A stretch of 64,000 bases of DNA, taken from positions 28,485,956 through 28,549,955 of the forward strand of contig OZ024741.1 in the NCBI GenBank assembly GCA_964016885.1, read 5' to 3'. Below are positions 1-15,600 of the stretch, in pieces (positions within the stretch are counted from its first letter, which is position 1; each line of letters begins with the position of its first letter). The translations under genes and the position numbers were made by a program. Source of the DNA: Eledone cirrhosa. Taxonomy: Eukaryota > Mollusca > Cephalopoda > Octopoda > Eledonidae. The notes below the pieces were generated by a model. The model made no database searches. It was not told where the DNA came from and saw only the letters and a program-made list of their open reading frames with translations.

Positions 1-3000
1 TCTTACTACAGTGTAGGTTATTGGTAGATAACTGGTATATATAGGGATATAACTACACATAGATACTGTCAGTGTTACTACAGTGTAAGTTATTGGTATA
101 GAACTGGTATATATAGGGATATAACTACATATAGATACTGTCAGTGATACTACAGTGTAGGCTATTGGTATATAACTGGTATATATTGGGATATAGCTAC
201 ACATAGATACTGTCAGTGGTACTACAGTGTAGGTTATTGGTAGATAACTGGTATCTATAGGGATATAACTACACATAGATACTGTCAGTGGTACTACAAT
301 GTAAGTTATTGGTAGATAACTGGTATATATAGGGATATAACTACGTATAGATACTGTCAGTGGTACTACAGTGTAGGTTATTGGTATATAACTGGTATAT
401 ATAGAGATATAACTACATATACAGATAGTGTCAGTCTTACTACAGTGTAGGTTATTGGTAGAGAACTGGTATATATAGGGATATAACTACATATATACTG
501 TCAGTGGTACTACAGTGTAGGTTATTGGTTGATAGCTGGTATATATAGGTATATAACTACACATAGATACTGTCAGTGGTACTACAGTGTAGGTTATTGG
601 TAGATAACTGGTATATATAGGGATATAACTACACATAGATACTGTCAGTGATACTAGAGTGTAGGTTACTGGTATATAACTGGAATATATAGCGATATAA
701 CTACACATAGATACTGTCAGTGGTACTACAGTGTAGGTTATTGGTATATAACTGGTATATATAGGGATATAACTACATATAGATACTGTCAGTGGTACTA
801 TAGTGTAGGTTATTGGTATATAACTGGTATATATAGGGATATAACTACACATAGATACTGTCAGTGGTACTACAGAGTAGGTTATTGGTAGATAACTGGT
901 ATATATAGGGATATAACTACGTATAGATACTGTCAGTGGTACTACAGTGTAGGTTATTGGTAGAGAACTGGTATATATAGGGTTATAACTATATAGAGAT
1001 ACTGCCAGTGGTACTACAGTGTAGGTTATTGGTAGATAACTGGTATATATAGGGATATAACTACACATAGATAATATCAGTGGTACAACAATGTAAGCTA
1101 TTGGTAGATAACTGGTATATATAGGGATATAACTACACATAGATACTGACAGTTGTACTACAGTGTAGGTTATTGGTATATAACTGGTATATATTGGGAT
1201 ATAACTACACATAGATACTGACAGTGGTACTACAGTGTAGGTTATTGGTAGATAACTGGTATATATAGGGATATAACTACATATACAGATACTGTCAGTC
1301 TTACTACAGTGTAGGTTATTGGTAGATAACTGGTATATATAGGGATATAACTACATACAGATACTGTCAGTGGTACTACAGAGTAGGGTATTAGTATATA
1401 ACTGGTATATATAGGGATATAACTACACATAGATACTGACAGTTGTACTACAGTGTAAGTTATTGGTAGATAACTGGTATATATAGGGATATAACTACAC
1501 ATAGATACTAACAGTGGTACTACAGTGTAAGTTATTGGTATATAACTGGTATATATAGGGATATAACTACATATAGATACTGTCAGTGGTACTATAGTGT
1601 AGGTTATTGGTATATAACTGTTATATATAGGGATATAACTACACATAGATACTGTCAGTGGTACTACAGTGTAGGTTATTGGTAGATAACTGGTATATAT
1701 AGGGATATAACTACATATAGATATTGACAGTGGTACTACAGTGTAGGTTATTGGTAGATTACTGGTATATATATATGGATATAACTACATATAGATACTG
1801 TCAGTGGTACAACAGTTTGGGTCATTGGTAGATAACTGGTATATATAGGGATATAACTACATATAGATACTGTTAGTGTTACTACAGTGTAGGTTATTGG
1901 TAGATAACTGGTATATATAGGGATATAACTACATATAGATACTGACAGTTGTACTACAGTGTATGTTATTGGTAGATAACTGGTATATATAGGGATATAA
2001 CTACATATAGATACTGTCAGTGGTACTACAGTCTAGGTTATTGGTAGATAACTGGTATATATAGGGATATAACTACATAGAGATACTGTCAGTGGTACTA
2101 GAGTGTAGGTTATTGGTAGATAACTGGTATATATAGGGATATAACTACACATAGATACTGTCAGTGGTACTACAGTGTAGGTTATTGGTATATAACTGGA
2201 ATATATAGGGATTTAACTACACATAGATACTGTCAGTGGTACTACAGTGTAGGTTATTGGTATATAACTGGTATTTATAGGATTATAACTACATATAGAT
2301 ACTGTCAGTGGTACTATAGTGTAGGTTATTGGTATATAACTGGTATATATAGGGATATAACTACACATAGATACTGTCAGTGGTACTACAGTGTAGGTTA
2401 TTGGTAGATAACTGGTATATATAGGGATATAACTACATATAGATACTGACAGTAGTACTACAGTGTAGGTTATTGGTAGATAACTGGTATATATCTGTAT
2501 ATAACTACATATAGATACTGTCAGTGGTACTACAGTGTAGGTTATTGGTAGATAACTGGTATATATAGGGATATAACTACACATGGATACTAACAGTGGT
2601 ACTACAGTGTAGGCTATTGGTATATAACTGGTATATATAGGGATATAACTACATATAGATACTGTCAGTGGTACTATAGTGTAGGTTATTGGTATATAAC
2701 TGGTATATATAGGGATATAACTACACATAGATACTGTCAGTGGTACTACAGTGTAGGTTATTGGTAGATAACTGGTATATATAGGGATATAACTACATAT
2801 AGATATTGACAGTGGTACTACAGTGTAGGTTATTGGTAGATTACTGGTATATATATATGGATATAACTACATATAGATACTGTCAGTGGTACTACAGTCT
2901 AAGTCATTGGTAGATAACTGGTATATATAGGGATATAACTACATATAGATACTGTCAGTGGTACTACAGTGTAGGTTATTGGTAGATAACTGGTATATAT

Positions 3001-6000
3001 AGGGATATAACTACATATAGATACTGACAGTTGTACTACAGTGTATGTTATTGGTAGATAACTGGTATATATAGGGATATAACTACATATAGATACTGTC
3101 AGTGGTACTACAGTCTAGGTTATTAGTAGATAACTGGTATATATAGGGATATAACTACATAGAGATACTGTCAGTGGTACTAGAGTGTAGGTGATTGGTA
3201 GATAACTGGTATATATAGGGATATAACTACACATAGATACTGTCAGTGGTACTACAGTGTAGGTTATTGGTATATAACTGGAATATATAGGGATTTAACT
3301 ACACATAGATACTGTCAGTGGTACTACAGTGTAGGTTATTGGTATATAACTGGTATTTATAGGATTATAACTACATATAGATACTGTCAGTGGTACTATA
3401 GTGTAGGTTATTGGTATATAACTGGTATATATAGGGATATAACTACATATACAGATAATGTCAGTCTTACTACAGAGTAGGTTATTGGTAGATAACTGGT
3501 ATATATAGGGATATAACTACACATAGATACTGTCAGTGTTACTACAGTGTAACTTATTGGTATAGAACTGGTATATATAGGGATATAACTACATATAGAT
3601 ACTGTCAGTGGTACTACAGTGTAGGTTATTGGTAGATAACTGGTATATATAGGGATATAACTACACATAGATACTGTCAGTGGTACTACAATGTAAGTTA
3701 TTGGTAGATAACTGGTATATATAGGGATATAACTACGTATAGATACTGTCAGCGGTACTACAGTGTAGGTTATTGGTATATAACTGGTATATATAGAGAT
3801 ATAACTACATATACAGATACTGCCAGTCTTACTACAGTGTAGGTTATTGGTAGATAACTGGTATATATAGGGATATAACTAAATATAGATACTGTCAGTG
3901 GTACTACCGTGTAGGTTATTGGTAGATAACTGGTATATATAGGGATATAACTACACATAGATACCGTCAGTCTTACTAGAGTGTAGGTTATTGTTAGATC
4001 ACTGGTATATATAGGGATATAACTACACATAGATACTGTCAGTGGTACTACAGTGTAGGTTATTGGTAGATAACTGGTATATATTGGGATATAACTATAC
4101 ATAGATACTGACATGGTACTACAGTGTAGGTTATTGGTATATAACTGGTATATATAGGGATATAACTACATAAGGATACTGTCAGTGGTACTAGAGTGTA
4201 GGTTATTGGTATATAACTGGTATATATAGGGATATAACTATACATAGATACTGTCAGTGGTACTACAGTATAGGTTATTGGTAGATAACTGGTATATATA
4301 GGGATATAACTACATATAGATATTGTCAGTGGTACTACAGTCTAGGTTATTGGTAGATAACTGGTATATATAGGGATATAACTACATACAGATACTGTCA
4401 GTGGTACTACAGAGTAGGGTATTAGTATATAACTGGTATATATAGGGATATAACTACACATAGATACTGACAGTTGTACTACAGTGTAGGTTATTGGTAT
4501 ATAACTGGTATATATTGGGATATAACTACACATAGATACTGACAGTGGTACTACAGTGTAGGTTATTGGTAGATAACTGGTATATATAGGGATATAACTA
4601 CATATAGATACTGACAGTGGTACTACAGTGTAGGCTATTGGTATATAACTGGTATATATAGGGTTATAACTACATATAGATACTGTTGGTGGTACTACAG
4701 TGTAGGTTATTGGTATATAACTGGTATATATAGGGATATAACTACATATACAGATACTGTCAGTCTTACTACAGTGTAGGTTATTGGTAGATTACTGGTA
4801 TATATATATGGATATAACTACATATAGATACTGTCAGTGGTACAACAGTTTGGGTCATTGGTAGATAACTGGTATATATAGGGATATAACTACATATAGA
4901 TACTGTTAGTGTTACTACAGTGTAGGTTATTGGTAGATAACTGGTATATATAGGGATATAACTACATATAGATACTGACAGTTGTACTACAGTGTATGTT
5001 ATTGGTAGATAACTGGTATATATAGGGATATAACTACAAATAGATACTGTCAGTGGTACTACAGTCTAGGTTATTGGTGGATAACTGGTATATATAGGGA
5101 TATAACTACATAGAGATACTGTCAGTGGTACTAGAGTGTAGGTTATTGGTAGATAACTGGTATATATAGGGATATAACTACACATAGATACTGTCAGTGG
5201 TACTACAGTGTAGGTTATTGGTATATAACTGGAATATATAGGGATTTAACTACACATAGATACTGTCAGTGGTACTACAGTGTAGGTTATTGGTATATAA
5301 CTGGTATTTATAGGATTATAACTACATATAGATACTGTCAGTGGTACTATAGTGTAGGTTATTGGTATATAACTGGTATATATAGGGATATAACTACACA
5401 TAGATACTGTCAGTGGTACTACAGTGTAGGTTATTGGTAGATAACTGGTATATATAGGGATATAACTACATATAGATACTGACAGTAGTACTACAGTGTA
5501 GGTTATTGGTAGATAACTGGTATATATCTGTATATAACTACATATAGATACTGTCAGTGGTACTACAGTGTAGGTTATTGGTAGATAACTGGTATATATA
5601 GGGATATAACTACATATAGATACTGTCAGTGTTACTACAGTGTAGGTTATTGGTATATAACTGGTATATATAGGGATATAACTACATATACAGATAATGT
5701 CAGTCTTACTACAGTGTAGGTTATTGTTAGATAACTGGTATATATAGGGATATAACTACATATAGATACTGTCAGTGATACTACAGAGTAGGCTATTGGT
5801 ATATAACTTGTATATATTGGGATATAGCTACACATAGATACTGTCAGTGGTACTACAGTGTAGGTTATTGGTAGATAACTGGTATATATAGGGATATAAC
5901 TACACATAGATACTGTCAGTGGTACTACAATGTAAGTTATTGGTAGATAACTGGTATATATAGGGATATAACTACGTATAGATACTGTCAATGGTACTAC

Positions 6001-6931
6001 AGTGTAGGTTATTGGTATATAACTGGTATATATAGAGATATAACTACATATACAGATACTGTCAGTCTTACTACAGTGTAGGTTATTGGTAGATAACTGG
6101 TATATATAGGGATATAACTACATATACAGATACTGTCAGTCTTACTACAGTGTAGGTTATTTGTAGAGAACTGGTATATATAGGGATATAACTACATATA
6201 TACTGTCAGTGGTACTACAGTGTAGGTTATTGGTTGATAGCTGGTATATATAGGTATATAACTACACATAGATACTGTCAGTGGTACTACAGTGTAGGTT
6301 ATTGGTAGATAACTGGTATATATAGGGATATAACTACACATAGATACTGTCAGTGTTACTAGAGTGTAGGTTATTGGTATATAACTGGAATATATAGCGA
6401 TATAACTACACATAGATACTGTCAGTGGTACTACAGTGTAGGTTATTGGTATATAACTGGAATATATAGGGATATAACTACACATAGATACTGTCAGTGG
6501 TACTACAGTGTAGATTATTGGTATATAACTGGTATATATAGGATTATAACTACATATAGATACTGTCAGTGGTACTATAGTGTAGGTTATTGGTATATAA
6601 CTGGTATATATAGGGATATAACTACACATAGATACTGTCAGTGGTACTACAGTGTAGGTTATTGGTAGATAATTGGTATATATAGGGATATAACTAAATA
6701 TAGATACTGACAGTGGTACTACAGTGTAGGTTATTGGTAGATAACTGGTATATATCTGGATATAACTACAAATAGATACTGTCAGTGGTACTACAGTGTA
6801 GGTTATTGGTAGATAACTGGTATATATAGGGATATAACTACATATAGAAACTGTCAGTGTTACTACAGTGTAGGTTATTGGTATATAACTGGTATATATA
6901 GGGATATAACTACATATACAGATAATGTCAG
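1..6931. repeat. Higher-order satellite unit A-I (6,931 bp)
   Basis: Base 1 (TCTTACTACAGTGTAGG) matches base 6,932, and the match continues at a constant shift of 6,931 to about 4,100. After that the shift falls to 6,788 because two monomers present here (about 4,100-4,340) are missing from the next unit. Matching landmarks include the 70-bp monomer at 487 (again at 7,418) and the TTTAACTACACAT variant at 2,213 (again at 9,144). Diagnostic variants such as the monomers at 4,060-4,245 recur at 16,047-16,232 (unit A-III) and not in A-II. The true start of the unit is arbitrary because the array is already running at the window edge. Confidence 0.85.
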
Positions 6932-9900
6932 TCTTACTACAGTGTAGGTTATTGGTAGATAACTGGTATATATAGGGATATAACTACACATAGATACTGT
7001 CAGTGTTACTACAGTGTAAGTTATTGGTATAGAACTGGTATATATAGGGATATAACTACATATAGATACTGTCAGTGATACTACAGTGTAGGCTATTGGT
7101 ATATAACTGGTATATATTGGGATATAGCTACACATAGATACTGTCAGTGGTACTACAGTGTAGGTTATTAGTAGATAACTGGTATATATAGGGATATAAC
7201 TACACATAGATACTGTCAGTGGTACTACAATGTAAGTTATTGGTAGATAACTGGTATATATAGGGATATAACTACGTATAGATACTGTCAGTGGTACTAC
7301 AGTGTAGGTTATTGGTATATAACTGGTATATATAGAGATATAACTACATATACAGATAGTGTCAGTCTTACTACAGTGTAGGTTATTGGTAGAGAACTGG
7401 TATATATAGGGATATAACTACATATATACTGTCAGTGGTACTACAGTGTAGGTTATTGGTTGATAGCTGGTATATATAGGTATATAACTACACATAGATA
7501 CTGTCAGTGTTACTACAGTGTAGGTTATTGGTAGATAACTGGTATATATAGGGATATAACTACACATAGATACTGTCAGTGATACTAGAGTGTAGGTTAC
7601 TGGTATATAACTGGAATATATAGCGATATAACTACACATAGATACTGTCAGTGGTACTACAGTGTAGGTTATTGGTATATAACTGGTATATATAGGGATA
7701 TAACTACATGTAGATACTGTCAGTGGTACTATAGTGTAGGTTATTGGTATATAACTGGTATATATAGGGATATAACTACACATAGATACTGTCAGTGGTA
7801 CTACAGAGTAGGTTATTGGTAGATAACTGGTATATATAGGGATATAACTACGTATAGATACTGTCAGTGGTACTACAGTGTAGGTTATTGGTAGAGAACT
7901 GGTATATATAGGGTTATAACTAAATAGAGATACTGCCAGTGGTACTACAGTGTAGGTTATTGGTAGATAACTGGTATATATAGGGATATAACTACACATA
8001 GATAATGTCAGTGGTACAACAATGTAAGCTATTGGTAGATAACTGGTATATATAGGGATATAACTACACATAGATACTGACAGTTGTACTACAGTGTAGG
8101 TTATTGGTATATAACTGGTATATATTGGGATATAACTACACATAGATACTGACAGTGGTACTACAGTGTAGGTTATTGGTAGATAACTGGTATATATAGG
8201 GATATAACTACATATACAGATACTGTCAGTCTTACTACAGTGTAGGTTATTGGTAGATAACTGGTATATATAGGGATATAACTACATAGAGATACTGTCA
8301 GTGGTACTACAGAGTAGGGTATTAGTATATAACTGGTATATATAGGGATATAACTACACATAGATACTGACAGTTGTACTACAGTGTAAGTTATTGGTAG
8401 ATAACTGGTATATATAGGGATATAACTACACATAGATACTAACAGTGGTACTACAGTGTAAGTTATTGGTATATAACTGGTATATATAGGGATATAACTA
8501 CATATAGATACTGTCAGTGGTACTATAGTGTAGGTTATTGGTATATAACTGTTATATATAGGGATATAACTACACATAGATACTGTCAGTGGTACTACAG
8601 TGTAGGTTATTGGTAGATAACTGGTATATATAGGGATATAACTACATATAGATATTGACAGTGGTACTACAGTGTAGGTTATTGGTAGATTACTGGTATA
8701 TATATATGGATATAACTACATATAGATACTGTCAGTGGTACAACAGTTTGGGTCATTGGTAGATAACTGGTATATATAGGGATATAACTACATATAGATA
8801 CTGTTAGTGTTACTACAGTGTAGGTTATTGGTAGATAACTGGTATATATAGGGATATAACTACATATAGATACTGACAGTTGTACTACAGTGTATGTTAT
8901 TGGTAGATAACTGGTATATATAGGGATATAACTACATATAGATACTGTCAGTGGTACTACAGTCTAGGTTATTGGTAGATAACTGGTATATATAGGGATA
9001 TAACTACATAGAGATACTGTCAGTGGTACTAGAGTGTAGGTTATTGGTAGATAACTGGTATATATAGCGATATAACTACACATAGATACTGTCAGTGGTA
9101 CTACAGTGTAGGTTATTGGTATATAACTGGAATATATAGGGATTTAACTACACATAGATACTGTCAGTGGTACTACAGTGTAGGTTATTGGTATATAACT
9201 GGTATTTATAGGATTATAACTACATATAGATACTGTCAGTGGTACTATAGTGTAGGTTATTGGTATATAACTGGTATATATAGGGATATAACTACACATA
9301 GATACTGTCAGTGGTACTACAGTGTAGGTTATTGGTAGATAACTGGTATATATAGGGATATAACTACATATAGATACTGACAGTAGTACTACAGTGTAGG
9401 TTATTGGTAGATAACTGGTATATATCTGTATATAACTACATATAGATACTGTCAGTGGTACTACAGTGTAGGTTATTGGTAGATAACTGGTATATATAGG
9501 GATATAACTACACATGGATACTAACAGTGGTACTACAGTGTAGGCTATTGGTATATAACTGGTATATATAGGGATATAACTACATATAGATACTGTCAGT
9601 GGTACTATAGTGTAGGTTATTGGTATATAACTGGTATATATAGGGATATAACTACACATAGATACTGTCAGTGGTACTACAGTGTAGGTTATTGGTAGAT
9701 AACTGGTATATATAGGGATATAACTACATATAGATATTGACAGTGGTACTACAGTGTAGGTTATTGGTAGATTACTGGTATATATATATGGATATAACTA
9801 CATATAGATACTGTCATTGGTACTACAGTCTAAGTCATTGGTAGATAACTGGTATATATAGGGATATAACTACATATAGATACTGTCAGTGGTACTACAG

Positions 9901-12625
9901 TGTAGGTTATTGGTAGATAACTGGTATATATAGGGATATAACTACATATAGATACTGACAGTTGTACTACAGTGTATGTTATTGGTAGATAACTGGTATA
10001 TATAGGGATATAACTACATATAGATACTGTCAGTGGTACTACAGTCTAGGTTATTAGTAGATAACTGGTATATATAGGGATATAACTACATAGAGATACT
10101 GTCAGTGGTACTAGAGTGTAGGTGATTGGTAGATAACTGGTATATATAGGGATATAACTACACATAGATACTGTCAGTGGTACTACAGTGTAGGTTATTG
10201 GTATATAACTGGAATATATAGGGATTTAACTACACATAGATATTGTCAGTGGTACTACAGTGTAGGTTATTGGTATATAACTGGTATTTATAGGATTATA
10301 ACTACATATAGATACTGTCAGTGGTACTATAGTGTAGGTTATTGGTATATAACTGGTATATATAGGGATATAACTACATATACAGATAATGTCAGTCTTA
10401 CTACAGAGTAGGTTATTGGTAGATAACTGGTATATATAGGGATATAACTACACATAGATACTGTCAGTGTTACTACAGTGTAACTTATTGGTATAGAACT
10501 GGTATATATAGGGATATAACTACATATAGATACTGTCAGTGGTACTACAGTGTAGGTTATTGGTAGATAACTGGTATATATAGGGATATAACTACACATA
10601 GATACTGTCAGTGGTACTACAATGTAAGTTATTGGTAGATAACTGGTATATATAGGGATATAACTACGTATAGATACTGTCAGCGGTACTACAGTGTAGG
10701 TTATTGGTATATAACTGGTATATATAGAGATATAACTACATATACAGATACTGCCAGTCTTACTACAGTGTAGGTTATTGGTAGATAACTGGTATATATA
10801 GGGATATAACTAAATATAGATACTGTCAGTGGTACTACCGTGTAGGTTATTGGTAGATAACTGGTATATATAGGGATATAACTACACATAGATACCGTCA
10901 GTCTTACTAGAGTGTAGGTTATTGTTAGATCACTGGTATATATAGGGATATAACTACACATAGATACTGTCAGTGGTACTACAGTGTAGGTTATTGGTAG
11001 ATAACTGGTATATATTGGGATATAACTATACATAGATACTGACAGTGGTACTACAGTGTAGGTTATTGGTATATAACTGGTATATATAGGGATATAACTA
11101 CATATAGATATTGTCAGTGGTACTACAGTCTAGGTTATTGGTAGATAACTGGTATATATAGGGATATAACTACATACAGATACTGTCAGTGGTACTACAG
11201 AGTAGGGTATTAGTATATAACTGGTATATATAGGGATATAACTACACATAGATACTGACAGTTGTACTACAGTGTAGGTTATTGGTATATAACTGGTATA
11301 TATTGGGATATAACTACACATAGATACTGACAGTGGTACTACAGTGTAGGTTATTGGTAGATAACTGGTATATATAGGGATATAACTACATATAGATACT
11401 GACAGTGGTACTACAGTGTAGGCTATTGGTATATAACTGGTATATATAGGGTTATAACTACATATAGATACTGTTGGTGGTACTACAGTGTAGGTTATTG
11501 GTATATAACTGGTATATATAGGGATATAACTACATATACAGATACTGTCAGTCTTACTACAGTGTAGGATATTGGTAGATTACTGGTATATATATATGGA
11601 TATAACTACATATAGATACTGTCAGTGGTACAACAGTTTGGATCATTGGTAGATAACTGGTATATATAGGGATATAACTACATATAGATACTGTTAGTGT
11701 TACTACAGTGTAGGTTATTGGTAGATAACTGGTATATATAGGGATATAACTACATATAGATACTGACAGTTGTACTACAGTGTATGTTATTGGTAGATAA
11801 CTGGTATATATAGGGATATAACTACATATAGATACTGTCAGTGGTACTACAGTCTAGGTTATTGGTAGATAACTGGTATATATAGGGATATAACTACATA
11901 GAGATACTGTCAGTGGTACTAGAGTGTAGGTTATTGGTAGATAACTGGTATATATAGGGATATAACTACACATAGATACTGTCAGTGGTACTACAGTGTA
12001 GGTTATTGGTATATAACTGGAATATATAGGGATTTAACTACACATAGATACTGTCAGTGGTACTACAGTGTAGGTTATTGGTATATAACTGGTATTTATA
12101 GGATTATAACTACATATAGATACTGTCAGTGGTACTATAGTGTAGGTTATTGGTATATAACTGGTATATATAGGGATATAACTACACATAGATACTGTCA
12201 GTGGTACTACAGTGTAGGTTATTGGTAGATAACTGGTATATATAGGGATATAACTACATATAGATACTGACAGTAGTACTACAGTGTAGGTTATTGGTAG
12301 ATAACTGGTATATATCTGTATATAACTACATATAGATACTGTCAGTGGTACTACAGTGTAGGTTATTGGTAGATAACTGGTATATATAGGGATATAACTA
12401 CATATAGATACTGTCAGTGTTACTACAGTGTAGGTTATTGGTATATAACTGGTATATATAGGGATATAACTACATATACAGATAATGTCAGTCTTACTAC
12501 AGTGTAGGTTATTGTTAGATAACTGGTATATATAGGGATATAACTACATATAGATACTGTCAGTGATACTACAGAGTAGGCTATTGGTATATAACTTGTA
12601 TATATTGGGATATAGCTACACATAG
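6932..12625. repeat. Higher-order satellite unit A-II (truncated at its right end)
   Basis: This unit aligns to A-I at shift 6,931 and then 6,788, and to A-IV at a constant shift of 11,987 (for example 7,418 to 19,405, 9,144 to 21,131, 11,130 to 23,117). The phase breaks at its right end. Sequence up to about 12,625 follows the late part of the unit (like 5,647-5,840), and sequence from about 12,718 follows the early part of the next (like 590-650). The distance to the next unit is therefore 5,128 instead of about 6,790, a loss of roughly 22-23 monomers. Confidence 0.8.
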
Positions 12626-15600
12626 ATACTGTCAGTGGTACTACAGTGTAGGTTATTGGTAGATAACTGGTATATATAGGGATATAACTACACATAGATA
12701 CTGTCAGTGGTACTACAGTGTAGGTTATTGGTAGATAACTGGTATATATAGGGATATAACTACACATAGATACTGTCAGTGATACTAGAGTGTAGGTTAC
12801 TGGTATATAACTGGAATATATAGCGATATAACTACACATAGATACTGTCAGTGGTACTACAGTGTAGGTTATTGGTATATAACTGGTATATATAGGGATA
12901 TAACTACATATAGATACTGTCAGTGGTACTATAGTGTAGGTTATTGGTATATAACTGGTATATATAGGGATATAACTACACATAGATACTGTCAGTGGTA
13001 CTACAGAGTAGGTTATTGGTAGATAACTGGTATATATAGGGATATAACTACGTATAGATACTGTCAGTGGTACTACAGTGTAGGTTATTGGTAGAGAACT
13101 GGTATATATAGGGTTATAACTATATAGAGATACTGCCAGTGGTACTACAGTGTAGGTTATTGGTAGATAACTGGTATATATAGGGATATAACTACACATA
13201 GATACTGACAGTTGTACTACAGTGTAGGTTATTGGTATATAACTGGTATATATTGGGATATAACTACACATAGATACTGACAGTGGTACAACAGTGTAGG
13301 TTATTGGTAGATAACTGGTATATATAGGGATATAACTACATATACAGATACTGTCAGTCTTACTACAGTGTAGGTTATTGGTAGATAACTGATATATATA
13401 GGGATATAACTACATACAGATACTGTCAGTGGTACTACAGAGTAGGGTATTAGTATATAACTGGTATATATAGGGATATAACTACACATAGATACTGACA
13501 GTTGTACTACAGTGTAAGTTATTGGTAGATAACTGGTATATATAGGGATATAACTACACATAGATACTAACAGTGGTACTACAGTGTAAGTTATTGGTAT
13601 ATAACTGGTATATATAGGGATATAACTACATATAGATACTGTCAGTGGTACTATAGTGTAGGTTATTGGTATATAACTGTTATATATAGGGATATAACTA
13701 CACATAGATACTGTCAGTGGTACTACAGTGTAGGTTATTGGTAGATAACTGGTATATATAGGGATATAACTACATATAGATATTGACAGTGGTACTACAG
13801 TGTAGGTTATTGGTAGATTACTGGTATATATATATGGATATAACTACATATAGATACTGTCAGTGGTACAACAGTTTGGGTCATTGGTAGATAACTGGTA
13901 TATATAGGGATATAACTACATATAGATACTGTTAGTGTTACTACAGTGTAGGTTATTGGTAGATAACTGGTATATATAGGGATATAACTACATATAGATA
14001 CTGACAGTTGTACTACAGTGTATGTTATTGGTAGATAACTGGTATATATAGGGATATAACTACATATAGATACTGTCAGTGGTACTACAGTCTAGGTTAT
14101 TGGTAGATAACTGGTATATATAGGGATATAACTACATAGAGATACTGTCAGTGGTACTAGAGTGTAGGTTATTGGTAGATAACTGGTATATATAGGGATA
14201 TAACTACACATAGATACTGTCAGTGGTACTACAGTGTAGGTTATTGGTATATAACTGGAATATATAGGGATTTAACTACACATAGATACTGTCAGTGGTA
14301 CTACAGTGTAGGTTATTGGTATATAACTGGTATTTATAGGATTATAACTACATATAGATACTGTCAGTGGTACTATAGTGTAGGTTATTGGTATATAACT
14401 GGTATATATAGGGATATAACTACACATAGATACTGTCAGTGGTACTACAGTGTAGGTTATTGGTAGATAACTGGTATATATAGGGATATAACTACATATA
14501 GATACTGACAGTAGTACTACAGTGTAGGTTATTGGTAGATAACTGGTATATATCTGTATATAACTACATATAGATACTGTCAGTGGTACTACAGTGTAGG
14601 TTATTGGTAGATAACTGGTATATATAGGGATATAACTACACATGGATACTAACAGTGGTACTACAGTGTAGGCTATTGGTATATAACTGGTATATATAGG
14701 GATATAACTACATATAGATACTGTCAGTGGTACTATAGTGTAGGTTATTGGTATATAACTGGTATATATAGGGATATAACTACACATAGATACTGTCAGT
14801 GGTACTACAGTGTAGGTTATTGGTAGATAACTGGTATATATAGGGATATAACTACATATAGATATTGACAGTGGTACTACAGTGTAGGTTATTGGTAGAT
14901 TACTGGTATATATATATGGATATAACTACATATAGATACTGTCAGTGGTACTACAGTCTAAGTCATTGGTAGATAACTGGTATATATAGGGATATAACTA
15001 CATATAGATACTGTCAGTGGTACTACAGTGTAGGTTATTGGTAGATAACTGGTATATATAGGGATATAACTACATATAGATACTGACAGTTGTACTACAG
15101 TGTATGTTATTGGTAGATAACTGGTATATATAGGGATATAACTACATATAGATACTGTCAGTGGTACTACAGTCTAGGTTATTAGTAGATAACTGGTATA
15201 TATAGGGATATAACTACATAGAGATACTGTCAGTGGTACTAGAGTGTAGGTGATTGGTAGATAACTGGTATATATAGGGATATAACTACACATAGATACT
15301 GTCAGTGGTACTACAGTGTAGGTTATTGGTATATAACTGGAATATATAGGGATTTAACTACACATAGATACTGTCAGTGGTACTACAGTGTAGGTTATTG
15401 GTATATAACTGGTATTTATAGGATTATAACTACATATAGATACTGTCAGTGGTACTATAGTGTAGGTTATTGGTATATAACTGGTATATATAGGGATATA
15501 ACTACATATACAGATAATGTCAGTCTTACTACAGAGTAGGTTATTGGTAGATAACTGGTATATATAGGGATATAACTACACATAGATACTGTCAGTGTTA

